NCBI GenBank assembly: GCA_041753575.1
Contig: JBGSUA010000007.1
Coordinates: forward strand, 1-64,000
Length of the DNA: 64,000 nt
Origin: CG2-30-51-40 sp041753575
GTDB taxonomy: Bacteria > Desulfobacterota > DSM-4660 > Desulfatiglandales > Desulfatiglandaceae
Direction: 5' to 3'
Part shown: piece by piece, positions 7,790-16,418 of the stretch
Numbering within the stretch: position 1 is the first letter of the stretch
How the letters are laid out: every line of letters begins with the position of its first letter
Translations under genes and position numbers: made by a program
Notes under the pieces: generated by a model
What the model was told of the DNA's origin: nothing
Databases searched by the model: none
Seen by the model: only the letters and a program-made list of their open reading frames with translations

Positions 7790-8623
7790 ATGGAACAACG
7801 CAAGATTACAATAGCCGATTTTCAGAAAAAAAAGGAATCCGGACGCAAGATCACCATGCTTACTGCCTATGACTTCCCGACGGCAAGCCTTGTTGATCAG
7901 GCAGGCATTGATGTGATCCTTGTAGGGGATTCCCTGGGCATGGTGGTGCTTGGATATGGCTCCACAGTGCCGGTTACGATGGATGAGATGATCCATCACT
8001 GCAGGGCGGTCAGCAGGGCTGCCAGGCAGAGCTTTGTGATTGGCGATATGCCTTTTCTGTCCTACCAGGTGAGTGTTGAAAAGGCCGTTGAAAACGCAGG
8101 AAGATTTATCAAGGAGGCCGGATGCGAAGCTGTAAAGCTTGAGGGAGGGAGCGCCATGGGCCCTGCCGTAAAGGCGATAGTCCAGGCCGGCATCCCCGTT
8201 TGCGGCCACATAGGCCTCACCCCTCAGACCGCAACTCAGTTGAGCGGTTTTAAGGTGCAGGGTAAAGACGCTGAAAGCGCGAGGGAACTCCTTCAATCAG
8301 CAAGAGATCTGGAGGCCGCAGGAGCCTTTATGATTGTCATGGAATGTATCCCGGACAAACTGGCGGCAATAATAACCAGGAGCCTTTCCATACCCACCAT
8401 CGGTATCGGAGCCGGCAAGGACTGCGACGGACAGGTGTTGGTTCTTCATGACATCCTGGGTCTATTTGAGCGCTTCACCCCCAAGTTCGTAAAGATATAT
8501 ACGAACCTGGCTACGGATATCAGGGCCGCCGTCGTCAAATATAGAGATGAAGTGGAGCATGGCGTCTTCCCGGGGGAGGAGCACACCTTTTCCATGAAGG
8601 CAGAAGAGGCTGATAAGATCTAG
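7790..8623 (+). CDS. panB: 3-methyl-2-oxobutanoate hydroxymethyltransferase
   Basis: The start at 7790 is set by GGAAGGAG upstream of ATG and by the family N-terminus (ITIADFQKKKESGRKITMLT); it gives 277 residues, the usual PanB length. PanB transfers a hydroxymethyl group from methylene-tetrahydrofolate to 2-oxoisovalerate to make ketopantoate, the first step to pantothenate and CoA. The Mg-binding region GDSLGMVVLGYGSTVPVTMD, the motif EAVKLEGG and the catalytic Glu in MECIPDKLA are present. panE follows after 12 bp, so the two steps are encoded together. Confidence 0.97.
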   Translation: MEQRKITIADFQKKKESGRKITMLTAYDFPTASLVDQAGIDVILVGDSLGMVVLGYGSTVPVTMDEMIHHCRAVSRAARQSFVIGDMPFLSYQVSVEKAVENAGRFIKEAGCEAVKLEGGSAMGPAVKAIVQAGIPVCGHIGLTPQTATQLSGFKVQGKDAESARELLQSARDLEAAGAFMIVMECIPDKLAAIITRSLSIPTIGIGAGKDCDGQVLVLHDILGLFERFTPKFVKIYTNLATDIRAAVVKYRDEVEHGVFPGEEHTFSMKAEEADKI

Positions 8624-8635
8624 ACGGAGAGCGAC

Positions 8636-9565
8636 ATGGACATTATGGTGGTAGGACCGGGGGCCATGGGATGCCTGTTTGCGGCCCGTTTGAAAGGCGC
8701 CGGAAATAACGTTGTCCTTCTGGACTACAGAAAAGAAAGAGCCGCGGCCATAAGCCGGCAGGGAGTGACTGTGGAAGATGCGGCACAGAGTTCAATAGTC
8801 AATGTGCCTGCCTTTGCCGGATGGACTGCTTTCGCCCCCGAAGTGATAATTGTCTTTGTCAAATCAGCCCAGACACGCGATGCAGCCCTCATCGCCTCCA
8901 GATGGGCGTCGCCAGACAGCCTTGTCCTCACTCTTCAAAACGGACTCGGGAACCTCGAGACACTACAGGATATCTTTGGAAAAGAAAAAGTTACTGCAGG
9001 CATAACCGCAGAGGGAGGAACCCTTCTTGGAACCGGCCGCGTGCGGCACGCGGGCCGCGGAGAGACCATCATAGGGCTGCTGGCAGGCAAGGAGGAAAAG
9101 ATCGGAAGTATTGCAGGGGCATTGAACTCAGCAGGCTTTTCCGCCAGGACCATTGAAAAGGTGGAGGGTCTCATCTGGGGAAAGCTCCTTGTGAATGTCG
9201 GCATCAACGCGCTCGCCGCGATAACCAAGCTTACAAACGGAGATCTCCCCGAAACAGAGCCCCTGAAACTCATAATGAAGGAGGCGGTCGATGAGGCCAT
9301 GGAAGTAGTAAAGGCCAAAGGCATTCAACTGCCTTACGATGATCCCATGGAAAAGGCACTTGAGGTGTGCAGGGCAACTTCAACAAATGTTGCATCCATG
9401 CTTCAGGATGTCTTGCGTGAAAGGAAAACAGAGGTGGAGGCCATAAACGGAGCTATTGTGCGAGAGGCCTCCGCGCTGGGAATAGCCTCCCCCGTCAACA
9501 GGACTCTTACAAGGATCATCCGGGGCATTGAAAATAGCTATGACCTCAGGGTTCAGGAAATCTAA
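8636..9565 (+). CDS. panE: 2-dehydropantoate 2-reductase
   Basis: 309 residues with the NADP-binding N-terminus MVVGPGAMGCLFAARL and the ketopantoate reductase (ApbA) C-terminal helical domain. The catalytic Lys and Asn context is GLIWGKLLVNVGINALAA. It reduces ketopantoate to pantoate with NADPH. It lies directly behind panB and ends against the convergent reductase gene (stop at 9565, next gene's stop at 9566). panC and panD are not in the window. Confidence 0.95.
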   Translation: MDIMVVGPGAMGCLFAARLKGAGNNVVLLDYRKERAAAISRQGVTVEDAAQSSIVNVPAFAGWTAFAPEVIIVFVKSAQTRDAALIASRWASPDSLVLTLQNGLGNLETLQDIFGKEKVTAGITAEGGTLLGTGRVRHAGRGETIIGLLAGKEEKIGSIAGALNSAGFSARTIEKVEGLIWGKLLVNVGINALAAITKLTNGDLPETEPLKLIMKEAVDEAMEVVKAKGIQLPYDDPMEKALEVCRATSTNVASMLQDVLRERKTEVEAINGAIVREASALGIASPVNRTLTRIIRGIENSYDLRVQEI

Positions 9566-10465
9566 TCACCCCTTTTTAGCGTAGTCGGCCGCCTTTATGC
9601 CTGCGACACAGCCTTCTCCCACGGACTTGGCAACCTGCCATGGAGGGCCGCATATATCTCCGGCCGCGTATATCCCAGGGATATTTGTCTCCTGATTACG
9701 GTTTACCGCTATGTACTGCATGGTTTCAGAATCGAGTCCCACCCCCAGGGTCCCGGCAAGTTCTATGGCGCCCTTTGCCCCAAGCTCGATGAAGACCCCG
9801 GAGACATCCAGGCGCGATCCGTCATCCAGGACCAGGGCCTCTACCGCATCCTTTCCCGCTATCTCCTTCACCTTTTTTCCCGGATGAGCAATCACCCCCG
9901 AGTCTGAAAGCTGCCCGGCAAGCGCATCCGAAACATCAAGCTCATCATACACAAGATGAACTTCTTTAGCGTAAAAAAGCAGAGTCAAGGCCCCGCTCAC
10001 AGCAGCGCTTTTTCCACCCACGAGCGCAACGCGCTCGCCCTTAAAGAAGTTGGCATCACAATCAACGCAATAGCTTACCCCCCTGCCGAGGAACTCCTTT
10101 TCTCCCGGCACCTTGAGTTTCTTGCGGAATATACCCATGGCAATTACAACCGCCTTCGCCTTGATCTCTAAACTCCCCTCCATACGGAGCATGAAACCAG
10201 AATCCAGGGGCTTTATCTCTGTTACGTCTTCTTCAATGAAGACACCGCCCGAGCTTATCACCTGTTTTCTTCCCTGTTTGAGCAGCTCTTCTCCGGTTAC
10301 TCCGCTTATGCAGCAGTAGTTTTCAATGTGAGCCCCATATACACTACTCCTGCGTTCCCTCCCCAGGACTAGTACAGAGACCTTTTTCCTTGCCGCGTGT
10401 ATTGCAGCCTGAAGCCCGGCAGGGCCTGTGCCTATTACCACAACATCGTAGTCGGCATTTTCCAT
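9566..10465 (-). CDS. Thioredoxin-reductase-like FAD/NAD(P) oxidoreductase
   Basis: About 299 residues. GGAGG six nt upstream favours the ATG at 10465 over the one at 10480 that overlaps the previous stop. The FAD-binding GTGPAGLQAAIHAARK, the NADPH-binding VALVGGKSAAVSGALTL and the C-terminal FAD motif NIPGIYAAGDICGPP are intact. The redox-active pair is CVDC, in the position of the CATC/CAVC of thioredoxin reductase. It could be a thioredoxin reductase or a paralogue acting on another acceptor. No thioredoxin gene is adjacent. Confidence 0.88.
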   Translation of the reverse strand: MENADYDVVVIGTGPAGLQAAIHAARKKVSVLVLGRERRSSVYGAHIENYCCISGVTGEELLKQGRKQVISSGGVFIEEDVTEIKPLDSGFMLRMEGSLEIKAKAVVIAMGIFRKKLKVPGEKEFLGRGVSYCVDCDANFFKGERVALVGGKSAAVSGALTLLFYAKEVHLVYDELDVSDALAGQLSDSGVIAHPGKKVKEIAGKDAVEALVLDDGSRLDVSGVFIELGAKGAIELAGTLGVGLDSETMQYIAVNRNQETNIPGIYAAGDICGPPWQVAKSVGEGCVAGIKAADYAKKG

Positions 10466-10479
10466 GATGTCCTCCAGCA

Positions 10480-11295
10480 TTACCCAGTTTCAACTACTCT
10501 TATCTCGAAAAGCCTGGGCCAGTTCTTGCCTGTCACAAAAACTCGCCCTCCAGCCGCGTCATAGGCAATACCGTTCAGAACCGCATCAGGCCCTCTTGCC
10601 CCCGAAAGCTCTCTTAAGCCTCCCAGATTGATCCATCCAATCACGCGGCCCGTCCGTGGAGATATCCGTGCTATTCGATCCTCCTGCCAGATGTTGGCCC
10701 AGATCTCCGCATCTATAAACTCCAGTTCATTAATAAGGGATACCGGACCGGATCTGTCTCTGACCCCAATGCGCCTATTTTCCTTAAAGGTCACAGGATC
10801 GAGGAACCTCAGGACGCTGGTTCCATCGCTCATCACCAGGTCTTTTCCATCGTATGCGATACCCCAACCTTCGGCAGGATATGAAAAAGACTTTAACAAA
10901 ATAAGGCTTTTCTTCTCATATACAAAGCAAGTTTTCTCCCTCCAGGTAACCTGAAAAATTCTGTCTCCTGCAAGAGTCATCCCCTCGCCGAAATAGGATT
11001 TCTCCAGCTTTCTTGACGCAAGCACAACCCCCGTGAGCAGGTCGGTCTTTCTTAGGGTGGATTTCCCATAGAGACCCGTGCTTTCGTAAAGGAAGCCTTC
11101 GTCAAAGGCAAGCCCCTGGGTAAACGCATCCGGATCATGGGGATAGGAGTTAATGACCTCGAAAGAATATAGCTGTTCATGGAGTTCATCCTCCCGGAGG
11201 GAAGAGTCTTTGCAGGATAAAGCCGCGCAAAGGCAGAAGGCAATGGCAAACCGCCAAAGCATGGCGCCGGGCTTTTTAATTCGTCGGGACAGCAT
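10480..11295 (-). CDS. Glutaminyl-peptide cyclotransferase family lipoprotein
   Basis: The fold is the beta-propeller glutamine cyclotransferase (PF05096), which turns N-terminal Gln into pyroglutamate. Family signatures are SYPHDPDAFTQGLAFDEGFL, YESTGLYGKST and GWGIAYDGKDLVMSDGTSVL. The first in-frame ATG (11406) would place over 30 residues before the signal peptide, so the start is 11295 or 11262; neither has a strong ribosome-binding site. The N-terminus MLWRFAIAFCLCAALSC is a lipoprotein signal with Cys after ALS, so the enzyme is periplasmic and lipid-anchored. It overlaps the end of the upstream STN gene. Confidence 0.87.
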   Translation of the reverse strand: MLSRRIKKPGAMLWRFAIAFCLCAALSCKDSSLREDELHEQLYSFEVINSYPHDPDAFTQGLAFDEGFLYESTGLYGKSTLRKTDLLTGVVLASRKLEKSYFGEGMTLAGDRIFQVTWREKTCFVYEKKSLILLKSFSYPAEGWGIAYDGKDLVMSDGTSVLRFLDPVTFKENRRIGVRDRSGPVSLINELEFIDAEIWANIWQEDRIARISPRTGRVIGWINLGGLRELSGARGPDAVLNGIAYDAAGGRVFVTGKNWPRLFEIRVVETG

Positions 11296-11989
11296 CTCTA
11301 CTGCTGCCGGCTTTCTTGAGGATCTCTTTAAGGCCTGCGAGCCCTGCGCTTCTTGTCTCTTCTCCAATGACCAGTCGCAAGGCTCCCATGATCTCAGGAT
11401 CAACATTTCTTATCGTCTCAAGGCTTCTGCCGAGTCTTTCAAGACCCTGAGCCTGCGCATTGGGATCTTCGCTAAGGAGTTCAGCAATAATCTCCCCCAC
11501 CACCGAGGAGTCATCACGCGCATTCGGCACGGGTGCGGGCACTTGAGCCCCTTCCTTCCTGGTTGCCTTTACTCCCTTGTTCAGTACGACAACCCGTGAA
11601 ACCTCGCATAAGGTCGCTGACTCGGCATTCCCTTTTTCCAGCGCAGCAAAGAAAAGATAATAATTCTGGTTCCTGAGTATCTTACGTAAACCTGTCTCCA
11701 GGGAAAGATCCTTAAAGGATACCGTAATCTTCTGATCATCCAACGCGCCAAGAACGATCGGAATATTGGCCTTTTTCCCTACCTCCTTCAGTAATACAGA
11801 CAGATCTGTGTTACCAGCCGACACTGAAAGCTTCCCTCCCTTGAACTCGACAGATGGAGCATCACTCTTGACCGGCGCTGCTGGGGGTGGTCCTGCAAGA
11901 GAGCCTCCTTCCCATCCCGATAATAAAAAGAGAAAGGCCATAAACCAAGCCACGCCGCACAAAAATGATGCAGCTCGCACATGCGCCAT
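11276..11989 (-). CDS. Exported protein with secretin/TonB short N-terminal (STN) domain
   Basis: The ATG at 11989 follows GGAGG by 8 nt, giving 237 residues. A signal peptide (AASFLCGVAWFMAFLFLLSG) precedes a Pro-rich linker and a domain typical of STN (TDLSVLLKEVGKKANIPIVL then SVSFKDL-like ITVSFKDLSLETGLRKIL). The C-terminal 70 residues are helical with HEAT-like character (SVVGEIIAELLSEDPNAQAQ). STN domains occur at the start of secretins and TonB receptors; no pore domain follows here. Function unknown. The following lipoprotein gene overlaps it slightly. Confidence 0.75.
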   Translation of the reverse strand: MAHVRAASFLCGVAWFMAFLFLLSGWEGGSLAGPPPAAPVKSDAPSVEFKGGKLSVSAGNTDLSVLLKEVGKKANIPIVLGALDDQKITVSFKDLSLETGLRKILRNQNYYLFFAALEKGNAESATLCEVSRVVVLNKGVKATRKEGAQVPAPVPNARDDSSVVGEIIAELLSEDPNAQAQGLERLGRSLETIRNVDPEIMGALRLVIGEETRSAGLAGLKEILKKAGSSRDAVPTN

Positions 11990-12141
11990 AAAGATCATCC
12001 TCCGCAAAAAAAAATCCTGCCGTATAGTCAGCCCCCTGAATAATACGATTCCGCAGGGCAATTTGAAATGATATAGTGAGAGGCAGAAGGCCTGCAAGAT
12101 AAAAAGATGGCCCTAAAGTAATTCTAACGAGGGAAAGAAAG

Positions 12142-12354
12142 ATGGGAGTAATTGAAATTGACATGTTTGGGGAGTCAGTTGACGGAACTGATCATCCGGA
12201 AGCCGCGGAATTCAGGCGTATTCTCGAGGAAGTTGCAGATGAATACGATTGCCATCTGGATTTCTTCTCGGTTGAGAAGGGAACGGTCTCCTTTTGCTTT
12301 GACAGCGACCTGCTCATGGCAGACATCATAAAGGTCCTGCGAGATGGAAGATAG
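12142..12354 (+). CDS. Small acidic protein of unknown function, upstream of trmJ
   Basis: 70 residues, highly acidic, with GAGGGAAAG upstream of the ATG and an 11-bp overlap with trmJ. It has the alternating beta-alpha look of a small folded domain. No family recognised. The overlap suggests co-expression with the methyltransferase. Confidence 0.72.
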   Translation: MGVIEIDMFGESVDGTDHPEAAEFRRILEEVADEYDCHLDFFSVEKGTVSFCFDSDLLMADIIKVLRDGR

Positions 12355-13096
12355 AGTCAAGGCCGAAAATATAACCATTGTCTTGGTGGAGCCGCATCTC
12401 CCAGAAAATATAGGCTTTGTTGCAAGAGCCATGAACAATACAGGGCTAAGGCATCTAACCGTCATCAGACCTAAGAATTGCGATCTCAGCCGCGTTCTCA
12501 AGACCGCTACCGGGACCTCCATAGATATAATTGAGGAGATGACGGTAGCTGAAGATCTCAAAGAAAGCTTAGGTCTTTTTCAATATATTGTGGGCACGAC
12601 CGCACGAACGGGAAGTCAGAGGCCGGCCCTCGCAGATCCGAGGTCCCTGGCGGCGGAGCTTGTCGGCATCTCTCGACATAACTCAATTGCCATTCTTTTC
12701 GGGCCTGAAGACAGGGGGCTTTCCAATGAACACCTTCGCTATTGCAACACCATAGCAACCATACCGACTGCTTTATTTTCCTCCCTTAACCTTGCCCACG
12801 CGGTTCTGATATTTTGCTATGAAATAATGATGGCCTTTCGCCCCATAGAGGAGCTGAAGATTCCGAGGCTTGCCGATAGATTCGAGCTTGAAGGCATGTA
12901 TGAGCATCTAGGGGAAGTCTTGAGCCGGATAGGCTTCATTAATCCCCAGAATCCCGAGCACTGGATGCTCAACATAAGGCGTTTTTTATCAAGGCTTCCC
13001 CTGCGCGCTCGAGAGGTAAGGATAGTAAGAGGCATCTGCAGACAGATAGACTGGTACACTGCCAGGGCCGAAAAAGAGCGCAAAAAAAAAGATTGA
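12344..13096 (+). CDS. trmJ: tRNA (cytidine/uridine-2'-O-)-methyltransferase TrmJ-like
   Basis: 250 residues of the SpoU/TrmH (SPOUT) superfamily. The start ITIVLVEPHLPENIGFVARA, the segment LTVIRPKNC, and the SAM-knot motifs IAILFGPEDRGLSNEHL and IPTALFSSLNLAHAVLIFCY match TrmJ, which methylates the 2'-OH of position 32 in tRNA anticodon loops. A C-terminal helical extension is present as usual. Family assignment is firm; exact target position is by analogy. Confidence 0.92.
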   Translation: MEDRVKAENITIVLVEPHLPENIGFVARAMNNTGLRHLTVIRPKNCDLSRVLKTATGTSIDIIEEMTVAEDLKESLGLFQYIVGTTARTGSQRPALADPRSLAAELVGISRHNSIAILFGPEDRGLSNEHLRYCNTIATIPTALFSSLNLAHAVLIFCYEIMMAFRPIEELKIPRLADRFELEGMYEHLGEVLSRIGFINPQNPEHWMLNIRRFLSRLPLRAREVRIVRGICRQIDWYTARAEKERKKKD

Positions 13097-13121
13097 CATA
13101 TCTTCTTTACCCTAATAAGAA
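13093..13121 (+). promoter_or_regulatory. Predicted promoter at the end of trmJ
   Basis: TTGACA (13093-13098), a 17-nt spacer, then a weaker TAAGAA (13116-13121). The -35 overlaps the trmJ stop. Together with the terminator at 13251-13279 it would define a transcript of about 150 nt. Confidence 0.35.
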
Positions 13122-13124
13122 TTA

Positions 13125-13280
13125 TCTGAATTAGGGAGAAAATTATAGATGTACGCCATAAACACACTTGATTCAGTAAACGGCCTCTATTTTTATTTTT
13201 ACGGGAGGTCCCGGTTGGCCTAGTGTGCGGCGTCATCAGGGACAGGTACAAAGCGGAGCACACGCTCCGCTTTTTTTTTG
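13125..13280 (+). ncRNA. Candidate small RNA or terminated leader upstream of the GNAT gene
   Basis: Non-coding stretch between a promoter-like sequence (13093-13121) and a strong intrinsic terminator. It contains a CGGGA-GG-TCCCG hairpin (from 13202) and a possible longer pairing of GTCCC with GGGAC. It could be a stand-alone small RNA or an attenuating leader for the gene at 13310. I checked for the signal-recognition-particle RNA core and did not find it. No known RNA family was recognised. Confidence 0.3.
13251..13279 (+). terminator. Intrinsic terminator
   Basis: AAGCGGAGC, loop ACAC, GCTCCGCTT, followed by a run of nine T. This is a textbook rho-independent terminator, 31 bp before the GNAT gene start. 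Confidence 0.9.
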
Positions 13281-13309
13281 CTTAATGGCGATAGAGGGTT
13301 AAGAGCGAT

Positions 13310-14899
13310 ATGGAACCTGCGATAGACAAAGATGATGATAGCCGTCTTGACAAACAAGGGGCTGAACTGACCATACACGACAGGCTTGCTCTCATAGGGC
13401 TTATTGAGGAGGGCATGAAGGCCGGCACTTCTGAATGTCCGGCTATGGCTGATCTGTTTGACAACCTCTGGGATCTTGTGAAACGCACTGTCTCCGGCGC
13501 CAAGACAGACCGTCTCACGCCGGAGGACTCCCAAAACGGCTTCAGGGTAATCGAGATAAATGCCGAGACAGGGGAAAACCTGGGCAGGCTCAATATGCTC
13601 TACCTAAACAAACCTATTCCCTGCTACTACCTCGTCTATGTGGAGGTTGCCCCTCCCTTTAGAAAAATAGGGCTGGGAAACCGCATCATAGAGCACTTCC
13701 GTGATTTCCTGGCCGAAAAGGGGGCAGTAGGCATACTGGACAACATTATTCCACCCGACGACCCCACCTTCGATATATATCTGAAGCAGGCATGGGAACC
13801 CATAGATGCCGTGATAGGCGCACAGCAGGGACAGACCACCAGCGGATACATGATATACGTTCCGCCTAAACTGCGAAACAGAGACCTCGGCGACGCCCTG
13901 GTGAAGCTACTGCATCATCTGAAGCGAAGACGCGCCGCCATAGACATGCGCGACAATGAGATCATGGTCAGGCGTACCATCAAGGAATTCAGAGACCTCT
14001 ATGAAGCGCTCCTCATCTATTTCAATGATCAGATAACAGAAAAGGAAGCCCCTCCCATCATGCGATTCATGTTCACTCGTTTCGTAACAAAGCTCATCTC
14101 ATTTAGAAGACGCATAGGAGATCTGCTGGGATACACGGGAGGAGAATCTGTCGAGCAGATAGAGCTTTCCCCTGTGATCGCTTCCCTTCCCATGAAGTCC
14201 TACGCGCCTCGGGAACTGCCCTATGGGGAGGTGCTTGTCAGCGGAGAGCTCGGCATTTGGTCCCGTTTGCCCAGGGAGCTTAGAGACAGCCCCGCGCGCT
14301 TTATAGAAAGACTCCCTAACTACAGGCGCCCCAGCCTTATCACTTGGCTTAAGGAACGCAACAGAAATACCGAATACAGGATTACAATAGGGAATCTTAT
14401 GGACCTCGGATTTGACCCTACCAGGCTCAAGGAAATTTCTACTGATGGAAAGGATTTTATCTTCGAAAGGATGCAGGCAAGGCAGACCCAGGAGATGGAG
14501 AAAAAAAGGACCGTCCTTCTGCGCCTTGCGCCGGCCATGACCGGACAAAAGGCGGGGGCGACGACCGTCAGGATAAATCCCCCGCTCCTCATCGTAAGAG
14601 ACAGGGGAAATGCATACATACTAAGGCAAAAGGTAGCTGCCATACACTGGGATGAAGCCCTGGAACAGATACAGACCTCTCCGCCTTTGAAAGCCATGAA
14701 TCAGGCAATCTTTATTGACAGGATAATCAAGGCGGCAGTGAGCAGAACTCAACAGATTCTGGGCTCTTCCATAACAGATACCGAGAAGTTAGGCCCTGAG
14801 GATTTTGCCTATTTTGTCTCGTGGGATCTGGACAAGAACCGTCCAGGGGTCGTCATTGACTTCCATGCCACCTATCTGGAGTCAATATGGGTTGCCTGA
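13310..14899 (+). CDS. Large protein with N-terminal GNAT acetyltransferase domain
   Basis: 529 residues. Residues of about 80-185 carry the acetyl-CoA loop VEVAPPFRKIGLGNRIIEHF and the flanking strands of a GNAT domain. The remaining 340 residues (helical segment with RRRAAIDMRDNEIMVRRTIK, then a beta-rich part ending DFHATYLESIWVA) are not recognised. The role may be acetylation of a small molecule or protein; no substrate clue is visible. The gene stands alone behind the terminator at 13251-13279 and converges on the coiled-coil gene. Confidence 0.7.
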   Translation: MEPAIDKDDDSRLDKQGAELTIHDRLALIGLIEEGMKAGTSECPAMADLFDNLWDLVKRTVSGAKTDRLTPEDSQNGFRVIEINAETGENLGRLNMLYLNKPIPCYYLVYVEVAPPFRKIGLGNRIIEHFRDFLAEKGAVGILDNIIPPDDPTFDIYLKQAWEPIDAVIGAQQGQTTSGYMIYVPPKLRNRDLGDALVKLLHHLKRRRAAIDMRDNEIMVRRTIKEFRDLYEALLIYFNDQITEKEAPPIMRFMFTRFVTKLISFRRRIGDLLGYTGGESVEQIELSPVIASLPMKSYAPRELPYGEVLVSGELGIWSRLPRELRDSPARFIERLPNYRRPSLITWLKERNRNTEYRITIGNLMDLGFDPTRLKEISTDGKDFIFERMQARQTQEMEKKRTVLLRLAPAMTGQKAGATTVRINPPLLIVRDRGNAYILRQKVAAIHWDEALEQIQTSPPLKAMNQAIFIDRIIKAAVSRTQQILGSSITDTEKLGPEDFAYFVSWDLDKNRPGVVIDFHATYLESIWVA

Positions 14900-14902
14900 G
14901 GC

Positions 14903-15802
14903 TTAGGGCCTTATTCGAAAAAGTCTCATGAAAAAGTTCCTGTCGCGAAACTCGGAGAGCCGCATTTCCTTTTCCCTTAGGTCTCTCTCCAGCATTGCTA
15001 TTTCAACCGCCAACTTCTCGCGCGCCTCTCGGATTTCCTGGAATTTCAGGCGGTACTCCACAAGGGTGAGTTTCTCGCTGCGTTCAGAGGCCTTTTCCTC
15101 CATCTCGGTTATTGTCTTTTCAAGACGGGAAGCCTCCTCCCCAAGCCTCCTCATGAGTTCCTCTCTCGCCGACATCTGAGCACTCAGCCCGGTAATATTC
15201 AAGGAGACCTCTTCTTCCTTTTCCATGGTAAGCCAGAGCGATAGCAAGCCAATAACCATTACCACAGCTACAAACCCCACAATCTTCGTCAGAAGCAGGG
15301 CAGGGCTAAAAACCGTCTTCACCATTGCGTTAAAGCGATGGACGATTCTGCCGAAGGACTCGGATGCCCCATAGGAGACAGAGACACCGCGGATCCTTTC
15401 CTCAACACGCTTGATCTCTATGGCTGTCGCATCCAATGCCTCTATGATTTCAGGGCCCGTTTGGCCTTCGACCCATTTCTTGACGACGGCGGGGTCAAGC
15501 TCTTCCAGACCTGCGACAAGATATTCGATGCGGCCCAGATGTCTGTCAACTTCTATCGGCTTTACAGGCCTGCCTACAATCTCATCCATAAGCAATACTG
15601 TTTCAGCCTTGATGGCGCCCAGGTCTTTCTTGAGTCCGCTGCCTATGTGAACCAGCGCCATCTCACCTGCGATGGCGTCACGAGCTGATGTAACTTCCTT
15701 AATTCTCTCTTTGAATGCTTGCAAGAGAGAAAAGATTACCCTGGCTCGGTCACAACCAGGCATCGCCTCACTGTATTCTTTTTTATCCTTAGCGCTAGCC
15801 AT
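14903..15802 (-). CDS. Membrane-anchored coiled-coil protein, unknown function
   Basis: 299 residues. One transmembrane segment lies near residues 170-192 (LLLTKIVGFVAVVMVIGLLS). The following ~100 residues are Glu/Lys/Arg-rich heptads, a long coiled coil ending in NFFMRLFRIRP. The N-terminal 170 residues are soluble and helical. The single hydrophobic segment divides the protein into two soluble halves. No family recognised. It converges on the GNAT gene with a 3-bp gap. Confidence 0.72.
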   Translation of the reverse strand: MASAKDKKEYSEAMPGCDRARVIFSLLQAFKERIKEVTSARDAIAGEMALVHIGSGLKKDLGAIKAETVLLMDEIVGRPVKPIEVDRHLGRIEYLVAGLEELDPAVVKKWVEGQTGPEIIEALDATAIEIKRVEERIRGVSVSYGASESFGRIVHRFNAMVKTVFSPALLLTKIVGFVAVVMVIGLLSLWLTMEKEEEVSLNITGLSAQMSAREELMRRLGEEASRLEKTITEMEEKASERSEKLTLVEYRLKFQEIREAREKLAVEIAMLERDLREKEMRLSEFRDRNFFMRLFRIRP

Positions 15803-16036
15803 TCACTCCCTGAACCAGACTCCTAATTCTCCTCACTGCAATCATCATATTTTTTATATTACCAAGAAGGGGCAAGTAAAGCCAATAGTTCAACAAGCAC
15901 ATCATGCTTAAATCGTTTTCCCATCATTCAGGAGCCATGATAAATCCCTGCTGCCTTATAAGTGACAAGAGCAGGCTTATCATGTAGTATGACATCCGAA
16001 CTTACGAGCCAGGCATTTATTCTCAGGGAGGACGAC

Positions 16037-16360
16037 ATGGATTATTCACGTTCAAGACTGGCATTTCTGATAGCTTGCGCTTGCTTTTTGATATCTCAGG
16101 CGCCATATCCGTTGTTTGCTCAGCCCTTCGGCCTTTCGGCCCAACCCTCGGCCAAGACAAACGCGCCGAGTTCTCTTTCAAGCGCGGAAGGCAGGTATGT
16201 GTTCGGACAGATCTCAGAATCAGCCAAGGATCAATTTATGCTTGATACGGTTACAGGGAGGCTCTGGAGGATATCTGAGAGCGGCAAGGTAGGCACCCAT
16301 CTTAAAATAGTCCCTTATTGCGACGAAAAAGGAGATTGCACGCCGCTTCCGCCCAAGTAA
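16037..16360 (+). CDS. Small exported protein, unknown function
   Basis: The start at 16037 is chosen for GGGAGG upstream and because it opens a signal peptide (SRLAFLIACACFLISQAPYP); 107 residues. The mature part has a Ser/Ala/Pro-rich linker and a short beta-rich segment (YVFGQISESAKDQFMLDTVT, then GRLWRISE). This pattern is common in small periplasmic proteins of unknown role. Two Cys in YCDEKGDC may form a disulfide. Confidence 0.7.
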   Translation: MDYSRSRLAFLIACACFLISQAPYPLFAQPFGLSAQPSAKTNAPSSLSSAEGRYVFGQISESAKDQFMLDTVTGRLWRISESGKVGTHLKIVPYCDEKGDCTPLPPK

Positions 16361-16418
16361 TCTCCGGAGGCCCGCGAGGTCCTGCAATAGACCCAGGCTG
16401 CAAAAGCGCTTCTCACGG

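Noticed and set aside
13200..13280. Signal-recognition-particle RNA
   Set aside because: The local GC-rich hairpin and GTCCC/GGGAC pairing first suggested it, but the conserved core of 4.5S RNA is absent.
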